Positions 35,140 to 43,775 of a stretch of 49,064 bases of DNA are shown here, in pieces. The notes under the pieces were generated by a model. It was not told the origin of the DNA. It did no database searches and saw nothing but the letters and a program-made list of their open reading frames with translations. This DNA is from an uncultured Planctomycetaceae bacterium (GTDB lineage: Bacteria > Planctomycetota > Planctomycetia > Pirellulales > Pirellulaceae). Each line of letters starts with the position of its first letter. Within the stretch, counting starts at the first letter, position 1. The stretch covers positions 1-49,064 of the forward strand of contig CALBSZ010000168.1 of assembly GCA_937967665.1 (NCBI GenBank), written 5' to 3'. A program made the translations under genes and the position numbers.

Positions 35140-38100
35140 CTACGCGTCGGCGGGGGCTTCTTCGGCGACGAATTCTTCGATGGCCTGGTCGGTGGCTTCT
35201 TCATGACCTTCGGACGGCAAGCCCTTGGAAGCCGGCGTGAAATAGACGCTGTCTTCCAGCAGGGACGATGAGTCGGCGGTAGTCATGAAGGCGTCCACGG
35301 CGAGCGTCCGCTGCGAGACTTCGTCCGTTTCATTGCTGTTGGCGGAAAGCGAAACCGGTGATTCGCTTTCAAACAACATGATATCCAGCGGCTCCGCTTC
35401 GCCTTCGGCCAGGTCGGCGGAGACGGTCGAGGTGATCGCCGGTGCGATGGAGGAGTCCGCTTCGCCTTCGGCTTCAGCACCGTTGTTCGTCGTTACCGGC
35501 AGCAGATTGAAGCTGGAGCGGCCACCTTGCAGCCGCAGGTAGCGGGAACCGTCCTCTCCCTGGTGATTGAAGGCCGTGTTCGCGGTGAACATGAACTGAT
35601 CGTTGTTGACGTCGGTAACGACGATGTCAACGGAAGTGCCGTCGGCGTCGACGGTGGCGGAGGCCTCTGTAATATCGGACCATTCGCTACTGAGTCGGAT
35701 GGAGGTCGGATTGTTGCCGGCATCGGTCGTCACGATGACGGAGTGATCCGGCTTGTACAAGGCGAAGTCACGCAGGGTGAGTACTTCCCGAGCCACTGAG
35801 AACTCGGTGAAGTCGTAGTTCTCGACCGTCTGCCCTTCCCCGACCGTGACAGTGAACGAGTTCGAAGTCGTCGACGTGCCGCCGGCGCTGCCCATGATGG
35901 CCTGGCCATCCACCGTGAACGATGGTTGGCTTTGCGTGATCGTGTACGATCCGGGTGCCATGTCGGCGAACAGGTAAGTCCCGGTGGAATCGGTCTTGAC
36001 GGTCATCGTGGCGGACGGGACGGGACCGTCGGACGGGCCGGTGGCCGTAATGGTGACTCCGCCCAGTCGGCTTTCGCCCGCATCGATGCGGCCGTTCTTG
36101 TTCGCGTCGATGAAAACGTGACCTCGTAGATTGCCGGGAACGAAATCTCGCACGTTAACGGTCACGGTCGCCGTGTCGGTTGCGGTGCCATCGGAGATCG
36201 TGTAAGTAAAGGTCTCCGTGCCGGTGAAGTCCGCCACGGGCTGGTAGGAAATGGCCGTATTGTTATTAATCCGCGTGATCGTGCCCCCCTGATTGCCGGC
36301 CGACACGTTCGTGATGGTCAGCGTATCGTCGGGGTCCAGGTCGGTATCGTTTTCCAGCACGTCCAGGGTTGTCGCGGCGGCATTTTTTTCCACGTGAAAC
36401 GTGTCGTCGGCGGCCACCGGAGCGTCCTGGACATTGTTGACCGTGACGCTGACTGTGGCCGTATCTGTTGCTTGCCCGTTGGTGATCGTGTAGGTGAAGG
36501 TATCGACGCCTGTGAAGTTGGCGGCCGGGCGATAATCCACAGTCCCCGTGGTGTCGCTGAGCAATTCCACCGTGCCGCCGTTGGCCGTGGTCTTCGGTGT
36601 GAACGACTGCAGCATGATCTCCAGCCCCGACGATCCCGTCTCGTCGTTCGTCAACAAGTTGATGACGTTCGTCAGCGAATCTTCCTGAACCGTGGCGGTG
36701 TCGTCCTGGGCATTCGGGGGCGGAACTTCCGGTTGTACACTGACTTCGACAGTAGCAGAATCGGTACCTCCGTTCCCGTCGGTCACGACATAAGTAAACG
36801 TTTCCGTACCGCTGAATCCGGCCGCCGGAGTGTAGTTGACATGCGTGCCGTTGGGGGCGATGGTCGCCACACCGCCGTTGCTGGTAGTGGAAATCGATTG
36901 GACCGCCAGCGTATCTCCGTCCAGGTCGGTATCGTTGTCCAGGACGTCCAGGAACTGGGCGACGGTTTCGTCTTGCTTCACCGCGGGCGCGTCGTCGTTG
37001 GCGACCGGGGCGTCATTGGACGGTTGCACCTGAACCTCGACCGTCGCCGTGTCGGTCGAACCGACTTCGTCCTCGACGGTGTACGTGAAGGTCTCTGTTT
37101 CGGAGAAGTTGGCGAGCGGCGTGTAGTTGAGGAAGTCATCGGTCGGATCGTTTGGCGTGCCATTCCTGTTGATCGTTACCGTGCCCCCGCTGCTGGGCGT
37201 GGAGACTGATGTGATCCGAAGATTGCCGACGGCCAGGTTGTTGGGGTCGTCGTTGCTGAGCACATTGATGATGTTGTTCGAAGAGTCCTCGTCGACATTT
37301 GTCTCGTCACGCGCGGCAAAGGCAGGCGAGTTGACTTCGAGTGAGACGCTGCCGTAGCTGATCCGATCACTGCTGACAACGGCGTTTTCACCATAGGCCA
37401 GGATGTCGTGACCGACGTCATCGGCGGGATCCAGATTGAAGGTGGCTGTCCCCGAGACGTTGGCACGCATCGGCACCGAGAAGACAAGGATGTTCCCGCC
37501 GCCCAGCGGTGACGTGCCGGCAAAGGCACCCGTGTCGTCAACGATCCCGGCTGTGGAGACAGCGAATTCCTTGGAATTCGAATAGGTGCCGCCAAAGTTG
37601 ACGGTCGATCCCTGAACGGAAACGCGGTCGCTGTCGTAAAGCAGATCGACATACGCCGTGAACAAGCCGCCTTGCGAGGCCGGCAGGGTGGATTGGTCCC
37701 GCGTATCCTGCACGAAGACGTGGACCAGGAACGAATCGCCGATATCCACATTGGTAATCGTTTGGTTTTCGTTGTCGGTCACTTGCAGGGTGAAGGCAAA
37801 ATCGGCCGCGTTCATCACGTCGACCGACAAGGACTGGCTGGTCATGTTGCCAGCCGCGTCTTCGACGTCGACGCTGAATGTTTGTGTGCCGCTCTGTTCC
37901 GCCGTGGGAGTCCAGTTCAGCACGCCGGTCGCGGCGTTGATCGAGGCGTTTGCGGGGGCGCCGGAGAGCGAGTAGGTGAAGTCGACATCGCCTTCTTCCG
38001 GGTGCTGTGCGTCATAAGTCACAGGCATTCCTACAATAGCCGAGGTCGGCGGCGTGGACGTCAGAGCGACCGGCGCAGTTGTATCAAGGGTGATCGACAG

Positions 38101-40065
38101 CGGGGGTGAAGCCGCGCTGGTTTGGCCGTTGACGGTTTGCACGGCAGTGATCGAATGCACTCCGTCGCCGAGCGCACCGATATTGGCCGTTGAAATCGTC
38201 ACGCTGTCGCCGGAAGCCGTGCCCTGCCCGACGTCGCTGCCGCCGGCTCGCAAGGTCACCAAAGCGCCATCGCGGACTCCCGAGACCTGGAAGGTCAACG
38301 TGCCGTCCTGCGTGACATTGTCGTTGTTCTTGGCCCCGCTGTCGGACGCCGCAGTCAAATCGACGCCGGTGGGGGCTAAGGGATTCACGTCGATCAAGAC
38401 CAGTTGCTTATCGAATTCATCCAGCGTGTCCGATGGATCCAGCGAGGTGACGCGGGCATAGAAACCAAGTGTTCCGATGAAATCCGCGGGAGGCGTCACG
38501 CGGGCCGCTCCGGTGGTCGCGTCCACGTTGAACGTGTAGTTCCGGCTGACCGTGGCGGCTTCCGCCACGCCCAACAACGTCTGCAGGTTCAGGTTCGACG
38601 GGATTTCGCCGGAATAGACGACGGCGTCTCCTTCGATGTCGGTGGATGTGATCGTGAATGTGGCGTCGCTGTTCACGGTGGTGCTGATGCCCATCAGGCC
38701 GGCGTCGTTCAAGTAGGGGCCCATGTTCGCGCCGTCCGGAACAACGGTAATGTTAAAGGTCTGCGTGGCTGTGAGCCCCTCGGCATCGGTTGCCGTGACC
38801 GAAACCGTGGCCGTTCCCGATTCGCCTTCTCCGGCTTTCAGCATCAAGACCGCGTTCTCGGTGTCGTTGAAAAACGGAGACGAAGTGATTCTCAGATCAT
38901 TAACCGGATTCGTTCCAGATACCGCCGTCTCAATCATAGCTTCGCGGTTCTTGTCCCCTTCGGTCAACATGCCGAACACGGAATGATTGCCGTCCAGATG
39001 ACGCGGCGCGGGATTCTCCGAATCCAGGATAAAGAATTGTGACGAATTCGAATCGTCGATGGACTTGGCCATCGACAGCATCCCCGTGTTCACATGCTGC
39101 AATTCGGGGTGAAAGAAGTCATCGAATGCCGGAATGCTGGGATCGCCGCTCCCTGTGCCGGTGGGATCGCCGCCCTGCATCATGAAGCCGTCAATCACAC
39201 GATGGAAACTCGTGTTGTTATAGACGCCTGCCTGAGCAAGCTGGATGATATGGTCCGTTATCGCGCTGGCTCGCTGAGCGAACAGTTGAAATGTCATTTT
39301 TCCCCAGCCGGCGATGTCGAACAGGATGCTGGGATTGTTCTGGATTACGGAAGCCTCCAGGTTCAGATTCCCTGAAGTCACGTTCGTCTCGACCTCATAC
39401 GTGATTTCCGACCCGTTGGGATCGTAGCCGTCCAGGGCGATGTACGAGGGCGCGCCTCCCAAGACCGAATTGCCGTTGATCTGGTCCGGAATGGGCAGCA
39501 TGGAGGGACTGCTGGATTGCGGGATCGGAATTCCCGCCGCCGCCGAAATCGCGGCCAAGCTCTGTTCGCCTTCCAGACGCGTTTCCTGCGCGGTGTCCGG
39601 GAAGAATACCCAAGTGGGGTAGCTCTCAATCCCGTTGTCGATGCCGACCTGGTTCCTGGCGAAATTAGGGTTCTTGAGGTCCGTGACTTCAACGAACGGC
39701 AAATACTCCTGGCCGTCCTCGAAGAGCTCCTTCATCGCCGTGCAGTGGGGGCACCACGAGGCACCGTAGAAAACGTGTCCTGCCTCATTAAGGGCTTTGG
39801 CGAAAGCGACCAGGTCCGGCGCGGCCTCGCCTTCGGCGCGATCTTCGTTCGTCGACGACGGTGAATCCGCAATAGCAACGTCCGTGTCCTGATGAAAGAC
39901 GGGCAGGTCGATCGCTTCCACCAAGACATCAGCGGCCAGCAGGTTTCGGGCTTCGAGCGGTTCCACGATCAAGGTGTGGCGGTGCGTGCGTTCGACTTGG
40001 CTGCCGAGAAACGTTTCTCGAAGTTGCTTCAGGAATCGACGACGTGGACGGCTTGCGCTTCTCAT
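35140..40065 (-). CDS. Giant LEPxxLLA surface protein: thioredoxin, cyclophilin, Ig repeats
   Basis: A 1641-residue exported protein. Residues 1-45 hold a basic start and VEPLEARNLLAAD, the planctomycete sorting motif. Residues about 82-180 form a thioredoxin domain of the VKOR-associated type: FYGASWCPHC (Cys105, Cys108) and cis-Pro in SYPTW (150). Residues about 245-385 form a cyclophilin: SFHRVIDGFMMQGGD (Arg289, Phe294, Gln297) and SSQFFI. Then come Ig/cadherin-like parts (about 450-755), a cohesin-like domain (about 757-915), four tandem Big_9-type repeats of about 100 residues (915-1325, theme NDTDLDGDTL and FSGTETFTYTV), an SdrD B-like domain (HVFIDANKNGRIDAGE) and an acidic tail. Likely a large surface protein with redox and isomerase modules. 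Confidence 0.88.
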   Translation of the reverse strand: MRSASRPRRRFLKQLRETFLGSQVERTHRHTLIVEPLEARNLLAADVLVEAIDLPVFHQDTDVAIADSPSSTNEDRAEGEAAPDLVAFAKALNEAGHVFYGASWCPHCTAMKELFEDGQEYLPFVEVTDLKNPNFARNQVGIDNGIESYPTWVFFPDTAQETRLEGEQSLAAISAAAGIPIPQSSSPSMLPIPDQINGNSVLGGAPSYIALDGYDPNGSEITYEVETNVTSGNLNLEASVIQNNPSILFDIAGWGKMTFQLFAQRASAITDHIIQLAQAGVYNNTSFHRVIDGFMMQGGDPTGTGSGDPSIPAFDDFFHPELQHVNTGMLSMAKSIDDSNSSQFFILDSENPAPRHLDGNHSVFGMLTEGDKNREAMIETAVSGTNPVNDLRITSSPFFNDTENAVLMLKAGEGESGTATVSVTATDAEGLTATQTFNITVVPDGANMGPYLNDAGLMGISTTVNSDATFTITSTDIEGDAVVYSGEIPSNLNLQTLLGVAEAATVSRNYTFNVDATTGAARVTPPADFIGTLGFYARVTSLDPSDTLDEFDKQLVLIDVNPLAPTGVDLTAASDSGAKNNDNVTQDGTLTFQVSGVRDGALVTLRAGGSDVGQGTASGDSVTISTANIGALGDGVHSITAVQTVNGQTSAASPPLSITLDTTAPVALTSTPPTSAIVGMPVTYDAQHPEEGDVDFTYSLSGAPANASINAATGVLNWTPTAEQSGTQTFSVDVEDAAGNMTSQSLSVDVMNAADFAFTLQVTDNENQTITNVDIGDSFLVHVFVQDTRDQSTLPASQGGLFTAYVDLLYDSDRVSVQGSTVNFGGTYSNSKEFAVSTAGIVDDTGAFAGTSPLGGGNILVFSVPMRANVSGTATFNLDPADDVGHDILAYGENAVVSSDRISYGSVSLEVNSPAFAARDETNVDEDSSNNIINVLSNDDPNNLAVGNLRITSVSTPSSGGTVTINRNGTPNDPTDDFLNYTPLANFSETETFTYTVEDEVGSTDTATVEVQVQPSNDAPVANDDAPAVKQDETVAQFLDVLDNDTDLDGDTLAVQSISTTSNGGVATIAPNGTHVNYTPAAGFSGTETFTYVVTDGNGGTDSATVEVSVQPEVPPPNAQDDTATVQEDSLTNVINLLTNDETGSSGLEIMLQSFTPKTTANGGTVELLSDTTGTVDYRPAANFTGVDTFTYTITNGQATDTATVSVTVNNVQDAPVAADDTFHVEKNAAATTLDVLENDTDLDPDDTLTITNVSAGNQGGTITRINNNTAISYQPVADFTGTETFTYTISDGTATDTATVTVNVRDFVPGNLRGHVFIDANKNGRIDAGESRLGGVTITATGPSDGPVPSATMTVKTDSTGTYLFADMAPGSYTITQSQPSFTVDGQAIMGSAGGTSTTSNSFTVTVGEGQTVENYDFTEFSVAREVLTLRDFALYKPDHSVIVTTDAGNNPTSIRLSSEWSDITEASATVDADGTSVDIVVTDVNNDQFMFTANTAFNHQGEDGSRYLRLQGGRSSFNLLPVTTNNGAEAEGEADSSIAPAITSTVSADLAEGEAEPLDIMLFESESPVSLSANSNETDEVSQRTLAVDAFMTTADSSSLLEDSVYFTPASKGLPSEGHEEATDQAIEEFVAEEAPADA

Positions 40066-41184
40066 GTTTCTAGACGCCTCAAATGGTGATGTCGTTGAGT
40101 TGAACTCGATGATGTTCCGAACGGAACGAGATCAGGGTTGGATCGTTAAGTTTCAGGATAATTACGCGACCGTCATGTTTCAGCAACTTAGCGCTAAATA
40201 TTTCGTTAACTTTCCTTAGCCTGTCGGAACAACATTCATGGTCATCAAAGTTGGCACAATATGCGGTGATGTAAAATCTGGCGAACACAATACGACGAAT
40301 ACTTCTGCTCGTGCTAAGTTGCGTTTACGCAACGGCCCATCGGCCTGTTCGTTGCTTTCGCTGCGACGCGCGCAACCCAACCGGACTTTGGCAAGGTGGT
40401 TCGCAGGGAAGCCACGCCCCGAAAAAGCACCATCGCGATTCGTGATCCGCGCTGCTGGCGCGAGTGACAGGCAGGCAAAATGCCTGGAGCCGCCCTGGCT
40501 TAGACGTTCGTTTCGAGTTGGAAGTTCCCGCCGGACGGAGTCTCAATTTCCAGCCGGTACCACCACTCCATGCGATGCGTCGTGCCGGTTCTCAGCGACC
40601 CGGGAGTCTATCTGTGGGTGGGCGACAGACGCGGTCCCTCGCCGCCGCTCGTCCAGGAGTGGTGTTGGTATCTTGAGCGGCTAAAACTACGGACGCTCGA
40701 AAGGCCGCCGCACAAAGCCGCTCTATTACTAGAGCCCGGTTTTTTCCTCCATCGTCACTCGCCGATTCGCAAGTTCAGCGATGGCGAGTCAATAAGTCGT
40801 TTTGCTTAAGTCGTTTGCGCCTAGCGGAGGTACCTGCGAAAAACGGGCGCGCTGCACGTTCAGCCGCGGAGCGGTGACATGCGATAGCCTCGGACGCGAG
40901 TCCGAGGTCGGCATGCCAATCGTGTCGCAAAGTCGCGAAGCGACGACATGAAAAAACCGGTTGGTACACGTCACCCATCGACCACCCCGCCTGGACATCT
41001 GCCGTCGCGTTGCGACTGACATATCACGGGTACCGTGTACCTCGGACTCGCGTCCGAGGCTAATACCTGCCGTCGCGTTGCGACTGAAACACGCGTCCGG
41101 CTCCCTAATACGGCTGCCTAACCGCGGAGCGGTGACATGCAGCAGCCTCGGACGCGAGTCCGAGGTTGCCTCGCGACCACCGCA
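40066..41184. other. Gene-poor 1.1-kb region
   Basis: No convincing gene was found. Short open frames at 40238-40684 and 40570-40809 show no family features. A small perfect hairpin GTTGCG-TTTA-CGCAAC lies at 40318-40333. The first 150 bp must carry the promoter of the giant surface-protein gene (minus strand); no clear box was found. The last 330 bp hold a cluster of hairpin repeats, described separately. Confidence 0.5.
40864..41166. repeat. Cluster of hairpin repeats (REP-like)
   Basis: A composite unit occurs twice in direct orientation (40864-40908 and 41122-41166): CCGCGGAGCGGTGACATGC, then 3-5 bases, then AG and CCTCGGACGCGAGTCCGAGG. The latter is an 8-bp stem with a GCGA (GNRA) loop, at 40888-40907 and 41146-41165; an inverted copy lies at 41040-41059. 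Between them are GTCGCGAAGCGAC plus GACATG (40932-40950) and two copies of GTCGCGTTGCGAC (41004-41016, 41072-41084). No transposase is near. Confidence 0.75.
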
Positions 41185-42201
41185 TTAGCGGCGAAAATTC
41201 TCACGACGAAATTGCTGGATGTTGTCGAGCGGTCCCATGACGATGAGCACTTCGCCGGGTTGGAAAACATGCGTGTCGCTGGGGCTGAAAACCATGTCGC
41301 CGTCGTGTTGCTTGACGGCAATGACCAGCAGTCCGTGCTGCCGGTGGATCTGGGCGTCGCGGATACTGACACCCGACAGTTGGCATGTCTCCGTGACCAC
41401 CAGTTCGTCCATTTCGACGTGCAGCACACGACTCTCGGCAACCAGTTCCATCATGTCGGCGACATAGGGGCGCGTAATCAGTCGACTCATCTGCTGGCCG
41501 CGGATGATCTCGGGCATGACGATCTTGTCAGCACCGGCCTGCCGAAGTTTCTTTTCGGTGGAGCTGTGATCCGCACGCGAAATGATCTGAATGCCGGGAT
41601 TGAGGTTCCGGCTGGTAAGCGTGATGAAGACGTTGGCCGAGTCGGCTGGCAAGGCGGAAACCATCGCTTTGGCGCGCTCAATACCGGCCGCCAGTAGTGT
41701 ACTGTCCTCCGTGGCATCGCCGTTGATAAACAGAAACTGCCGCGCTTGTATTTCTTCGATTCGATGCGGAGCGTTTTCGATCACCACAAACGGTTGATGG
41801 TGTTCGTGCAAGTCGATGGCCAGGGTCTGTCCCACGCGGCCGAAACCGCAGCATATGACATGATTGTTCAGTCGTCCGATGCCACGCGTCCGACGTTGTC
41901 TTCCCATATGCTGTTCCAATTCGCCTTCCATCACCATTTGAATGAATCCTCCAAACGTATACATGGCTCCCGACATACCGAAGATGATCACGCCCACGGT
42001 GAACAACTGATACAGCTGGTGCGAACCGGGATCCGGTCGCTCGCCGAACCCCGTCCCGGAAATGGTGATCACGACCATCCACAGGGCTTCGATCCAATCG
42101 TTACTCTTGTAGTAGTTGCCGACGAGCGCAATAAGAAAAACGAGCGTCAAGAAGACTGCTCCTCGACGAACCCGCTCCAAGGGTGTTCGGCGACTCATCA
42201 T
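41185..42201 (-). CDS. Two-helix potassium channel with RCK (TrkA) domains, variant filter
   Basis: A 338-residue inner-membrane ion channel. Two hydrophobic helices (about 14-29 and 65-90) flank a pore loop, ITISGTGFGERPD (45-57). Family members usually have TVGYG or TVGFG; here the filter reads GTGFG. The RCK_N domain starts with VICCGFGRVGQTLAIDL and has VIENAPHRIEE and NGDATEDSTLLAAGI; an RCK_C (TrkA_C) domain follows (about 255-335). RCK domains gate channels by nucleotides or Ca2+. The start at 42201 overlaps the argJ stop as ATGA, so translation is coupled to argJ; an ATG at 42198 is the alternative. Confidence 0.88.
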   Translation of the reverse strand: MMSRRTPLERVRRGAVFLTLVFLIALVGNYYKSNDWIEALWMVVITISGTGFGERPDPGSHQLYQLFTVGVIIFGMSGAMYTFGGFIQMVMEGELEQHMGRQRRTRGIGRLNNHVICCGFGRVGQTLAIDLHEHHQPFVVIENAPHRIEEIQARQFLFINGDATEDSTLLAAGIERAKAMVSALPADSANVFITLTSRNLNPGIQIISRADHSSTEKKLRQAGADKIVMPEIIRGQQMSRLITRPYVADMMELVAESRVLHVEMDELVVTETCQLSGVSIRDAQIHRQHGLLVIAVKQHDGDMVFSPSDTHVFQPGEVLIVMGPLDNIQQFRRENFRR

Positions 42202-43391
42202 GTGTGATAATCGGAATTAAACTTGACGTAATCCGTCGTCAAATCGCTGGTCCAGTGGGTAGCACTGGCCTGCCCGTCGCCGCATTCTAGAACAACAATG
42301 ATACCGCGTTGACTGCGCATGGAGGCACTGGCGGCGGCAGCGTCGAAGGGTTGCGGCGTGCCGTTTGCGAATAACAGGATGTCATTCACATACAGGCTGA
42401 CGCGATTCGGGTCGAACGGAATGCCGGCATATCCCGCGGCGGATACGATGCGCCCCCAGTTCGGATCCGCGCCGGCCACGGCGGTCTTCACCAGAGCGCT
42501 TCCGGCGACCGTCTTGGCGATCTGCCGCGCGTCACTCACCGATTCACAGCCGTTGACGAGTATCGTCACCAGGTGGCTCGAGCCTTCGCCGTCATCCGGT
42601 ATCTTGCGTGCCAGCTCAATGCACATTTCGGTCAGTGATTCCTGGAATTGACTCAAGGACGCTCCTTGCAAACGCGTCCCGCCCGCAGCGCCGTTGGCAA
42701 CCAGCAAAAGCGTGTCGTTGGTGCTGGTGTGCCCCTCGACGCTGATGCAGTTGAAGCTTTGATCCGCCACCGCCTGCAGGAGTTTCTGGGCGTCTTGTGG
42801 ATCGAGAGCCGCGTCGGTGGTGACGAGTCCCAGCATGGTGGCCATGTTCGGGCCGATCATGCCGGCGCCCTTCGCCATGCCGGCGATCCGGACTTCAACA
42901 TCGCCCAGCGTCAAGGTGGTCGAAGCGATCTTTTCGTGCGCATCGGTGGTCATGATCCCGCGCGCGGCGTGCAGGTACGCCGCTTCGTCGACGCCCAGGC
43001 TCCTGGCCGCTTCCGCGATCCCGCGTGCGATCTTGTCCATCGGCAGGAAATGGCCGATGATGCCGGTCGACATGACCAGTGCCTGCTGTTCGTCCGCGCT
43101 GCAAGCCGCGGCCGCCAGATGGCACATTTCACGCGCGTCTTTCAGTCCTTGCTCGCCCGTGCAGGCATTGGCATTTCCAGAATTCACAACCACGGCGCGA
43201 AGTTGATCGGTCGGCGTGCGCTGGCGGTCCAGGACGACCGGCGGGGCGCAGACCAGATTCTGCGTGTAGACTCCGGCCGCCGTGGCGGGGCCATCGCTGA
43301 CGACGAGTGTCACGTCCTCCTTGCCGGGGTCGGACTTGATTCCTGCGTGGACTCCCGCATAGCGAAAGCCTTGGGGGATGGAGATGGACAT
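42198..43391 (-). CDS. argJ: ArgJ, glutamate N-acetyltransferase / ornithine acetyltransferase
   Basis: Cytoplasmic enzyme of arginine synthesis: moves the acetyl group from N-acetylornithine to glutamate (and in bifunctional forms makes N-acetylglutamate from acetyl-CoA). The 397 residues match the family. Visible marks: NSGNANACTG (70-79), STGIIG (108-113), and the autocleavage site AKGAGMIGPNMATMLG, where cutting before Thr185 exposes the nucleophile and splits the chain into alpha and beta parts. NWGRI and the later SAAGYAGI are also typical. Other arg genes are absent from the window. The stop overlaps the channel gene by 4 bases. Confidence 0.96.
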   Translation of the reverse strand: MSISIPQGFRYAGVHAGIKSDPGKEDVTLVVSDGPATAAGVYTQNLVCAPPVVLDRQRTPTDQLRAVVVNSGNANACTGEQGLKDAREMCHLAAAACSADEQQALVMSTGIIGHFLPMDKIARGIAEAARSLGVDEAAYLHAARGIMTTDAHEKIASTTLTLGDVEVRIAGMAKGAGMIGPNMATMLGLVTTDAALDPQDAQKLLQAVADQSFNCISVEGHTSTNDTLLLVANGAAGGTRLQGASLSQFQESLTEMCIELARKIPDDGEGSSHLVTILVNGCESVSDARQIAKTVAGSALVKTAVAGADPNWGRIVSAAGYAGIPFDPNRVSLYVNDILLFANGTPQPFDAAAASASMRSQRGIIVVLECGDGQASATHWTSDLTTDYVKFNSDYHT

Positions 43392-43775
43392 AGTGACAAT
43401 TTATCTCTGAAGATGTTCGAGTTGGAGCTCCGATGGAGTCGTACGCGCGGCTGTTGGGACGCGCACCCCAACGGGACGCATGGATTTCCGCAGATTCTAA
43501 CAAAACATTCCGGAAACACGTGCAGATCTTCAGGTCTGGAATGGCCGTGGTCAAGTCGCAGGCATTATTCTCCCTCCGGGAGAGTCGCGAGGAACGAGCG
43601 GAGAGCGGCAATCCGGTAATCGCTCGTAAGCCACCACCCAGCGTGACGAAAAGCCCTCGCCGGCCGCTACCGCGTCCGACCCTCCCGAACGGGCGGGAGG
43701 GTGTTCCGAGCTGAATTGGGCGAGCACCATGAAAACGGTACGACGAACTATCGGTTGTGTGAACCTTTGTCGCCG
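43392..43775. other. Intergenic region between argJ and the TolC-like gene
   Basis: This 384-bp gap has no convincing gene. A 9-bp perfect hairpin, ACCCTCCCG (43679-43687) and CGGGAGGGT (43694-43702), lies 74 bp after the TolC-like stop; without a T-run it is at best a weak terminator. A second short palindrome, CTCCCTCCGGGAG, is near 43570. The argJ promoter should lie near 43400-43500 but no clear boxes are seen. Confidence 0.4.

Noticed and set aside
40238..40684. Possible 148-residue gene in the gene-poor region
   Set aside because: Arg/Ser-rich translation, no ribosome site, no motif, and other frames in the same stretch are equally open.
40888..41165. Three 20-bp palindromes as a CRISPR array
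   Set aside because: Only three copies, one inverted, at spacings of 132 and 86 bp, with no cas genes. They fit dispersed hairpins better.
43679..43702. Hairpin after the TolC-like gene as intrinsic terminator
   Set aside because: Perfect stem but no T-run on the minus strand after it.
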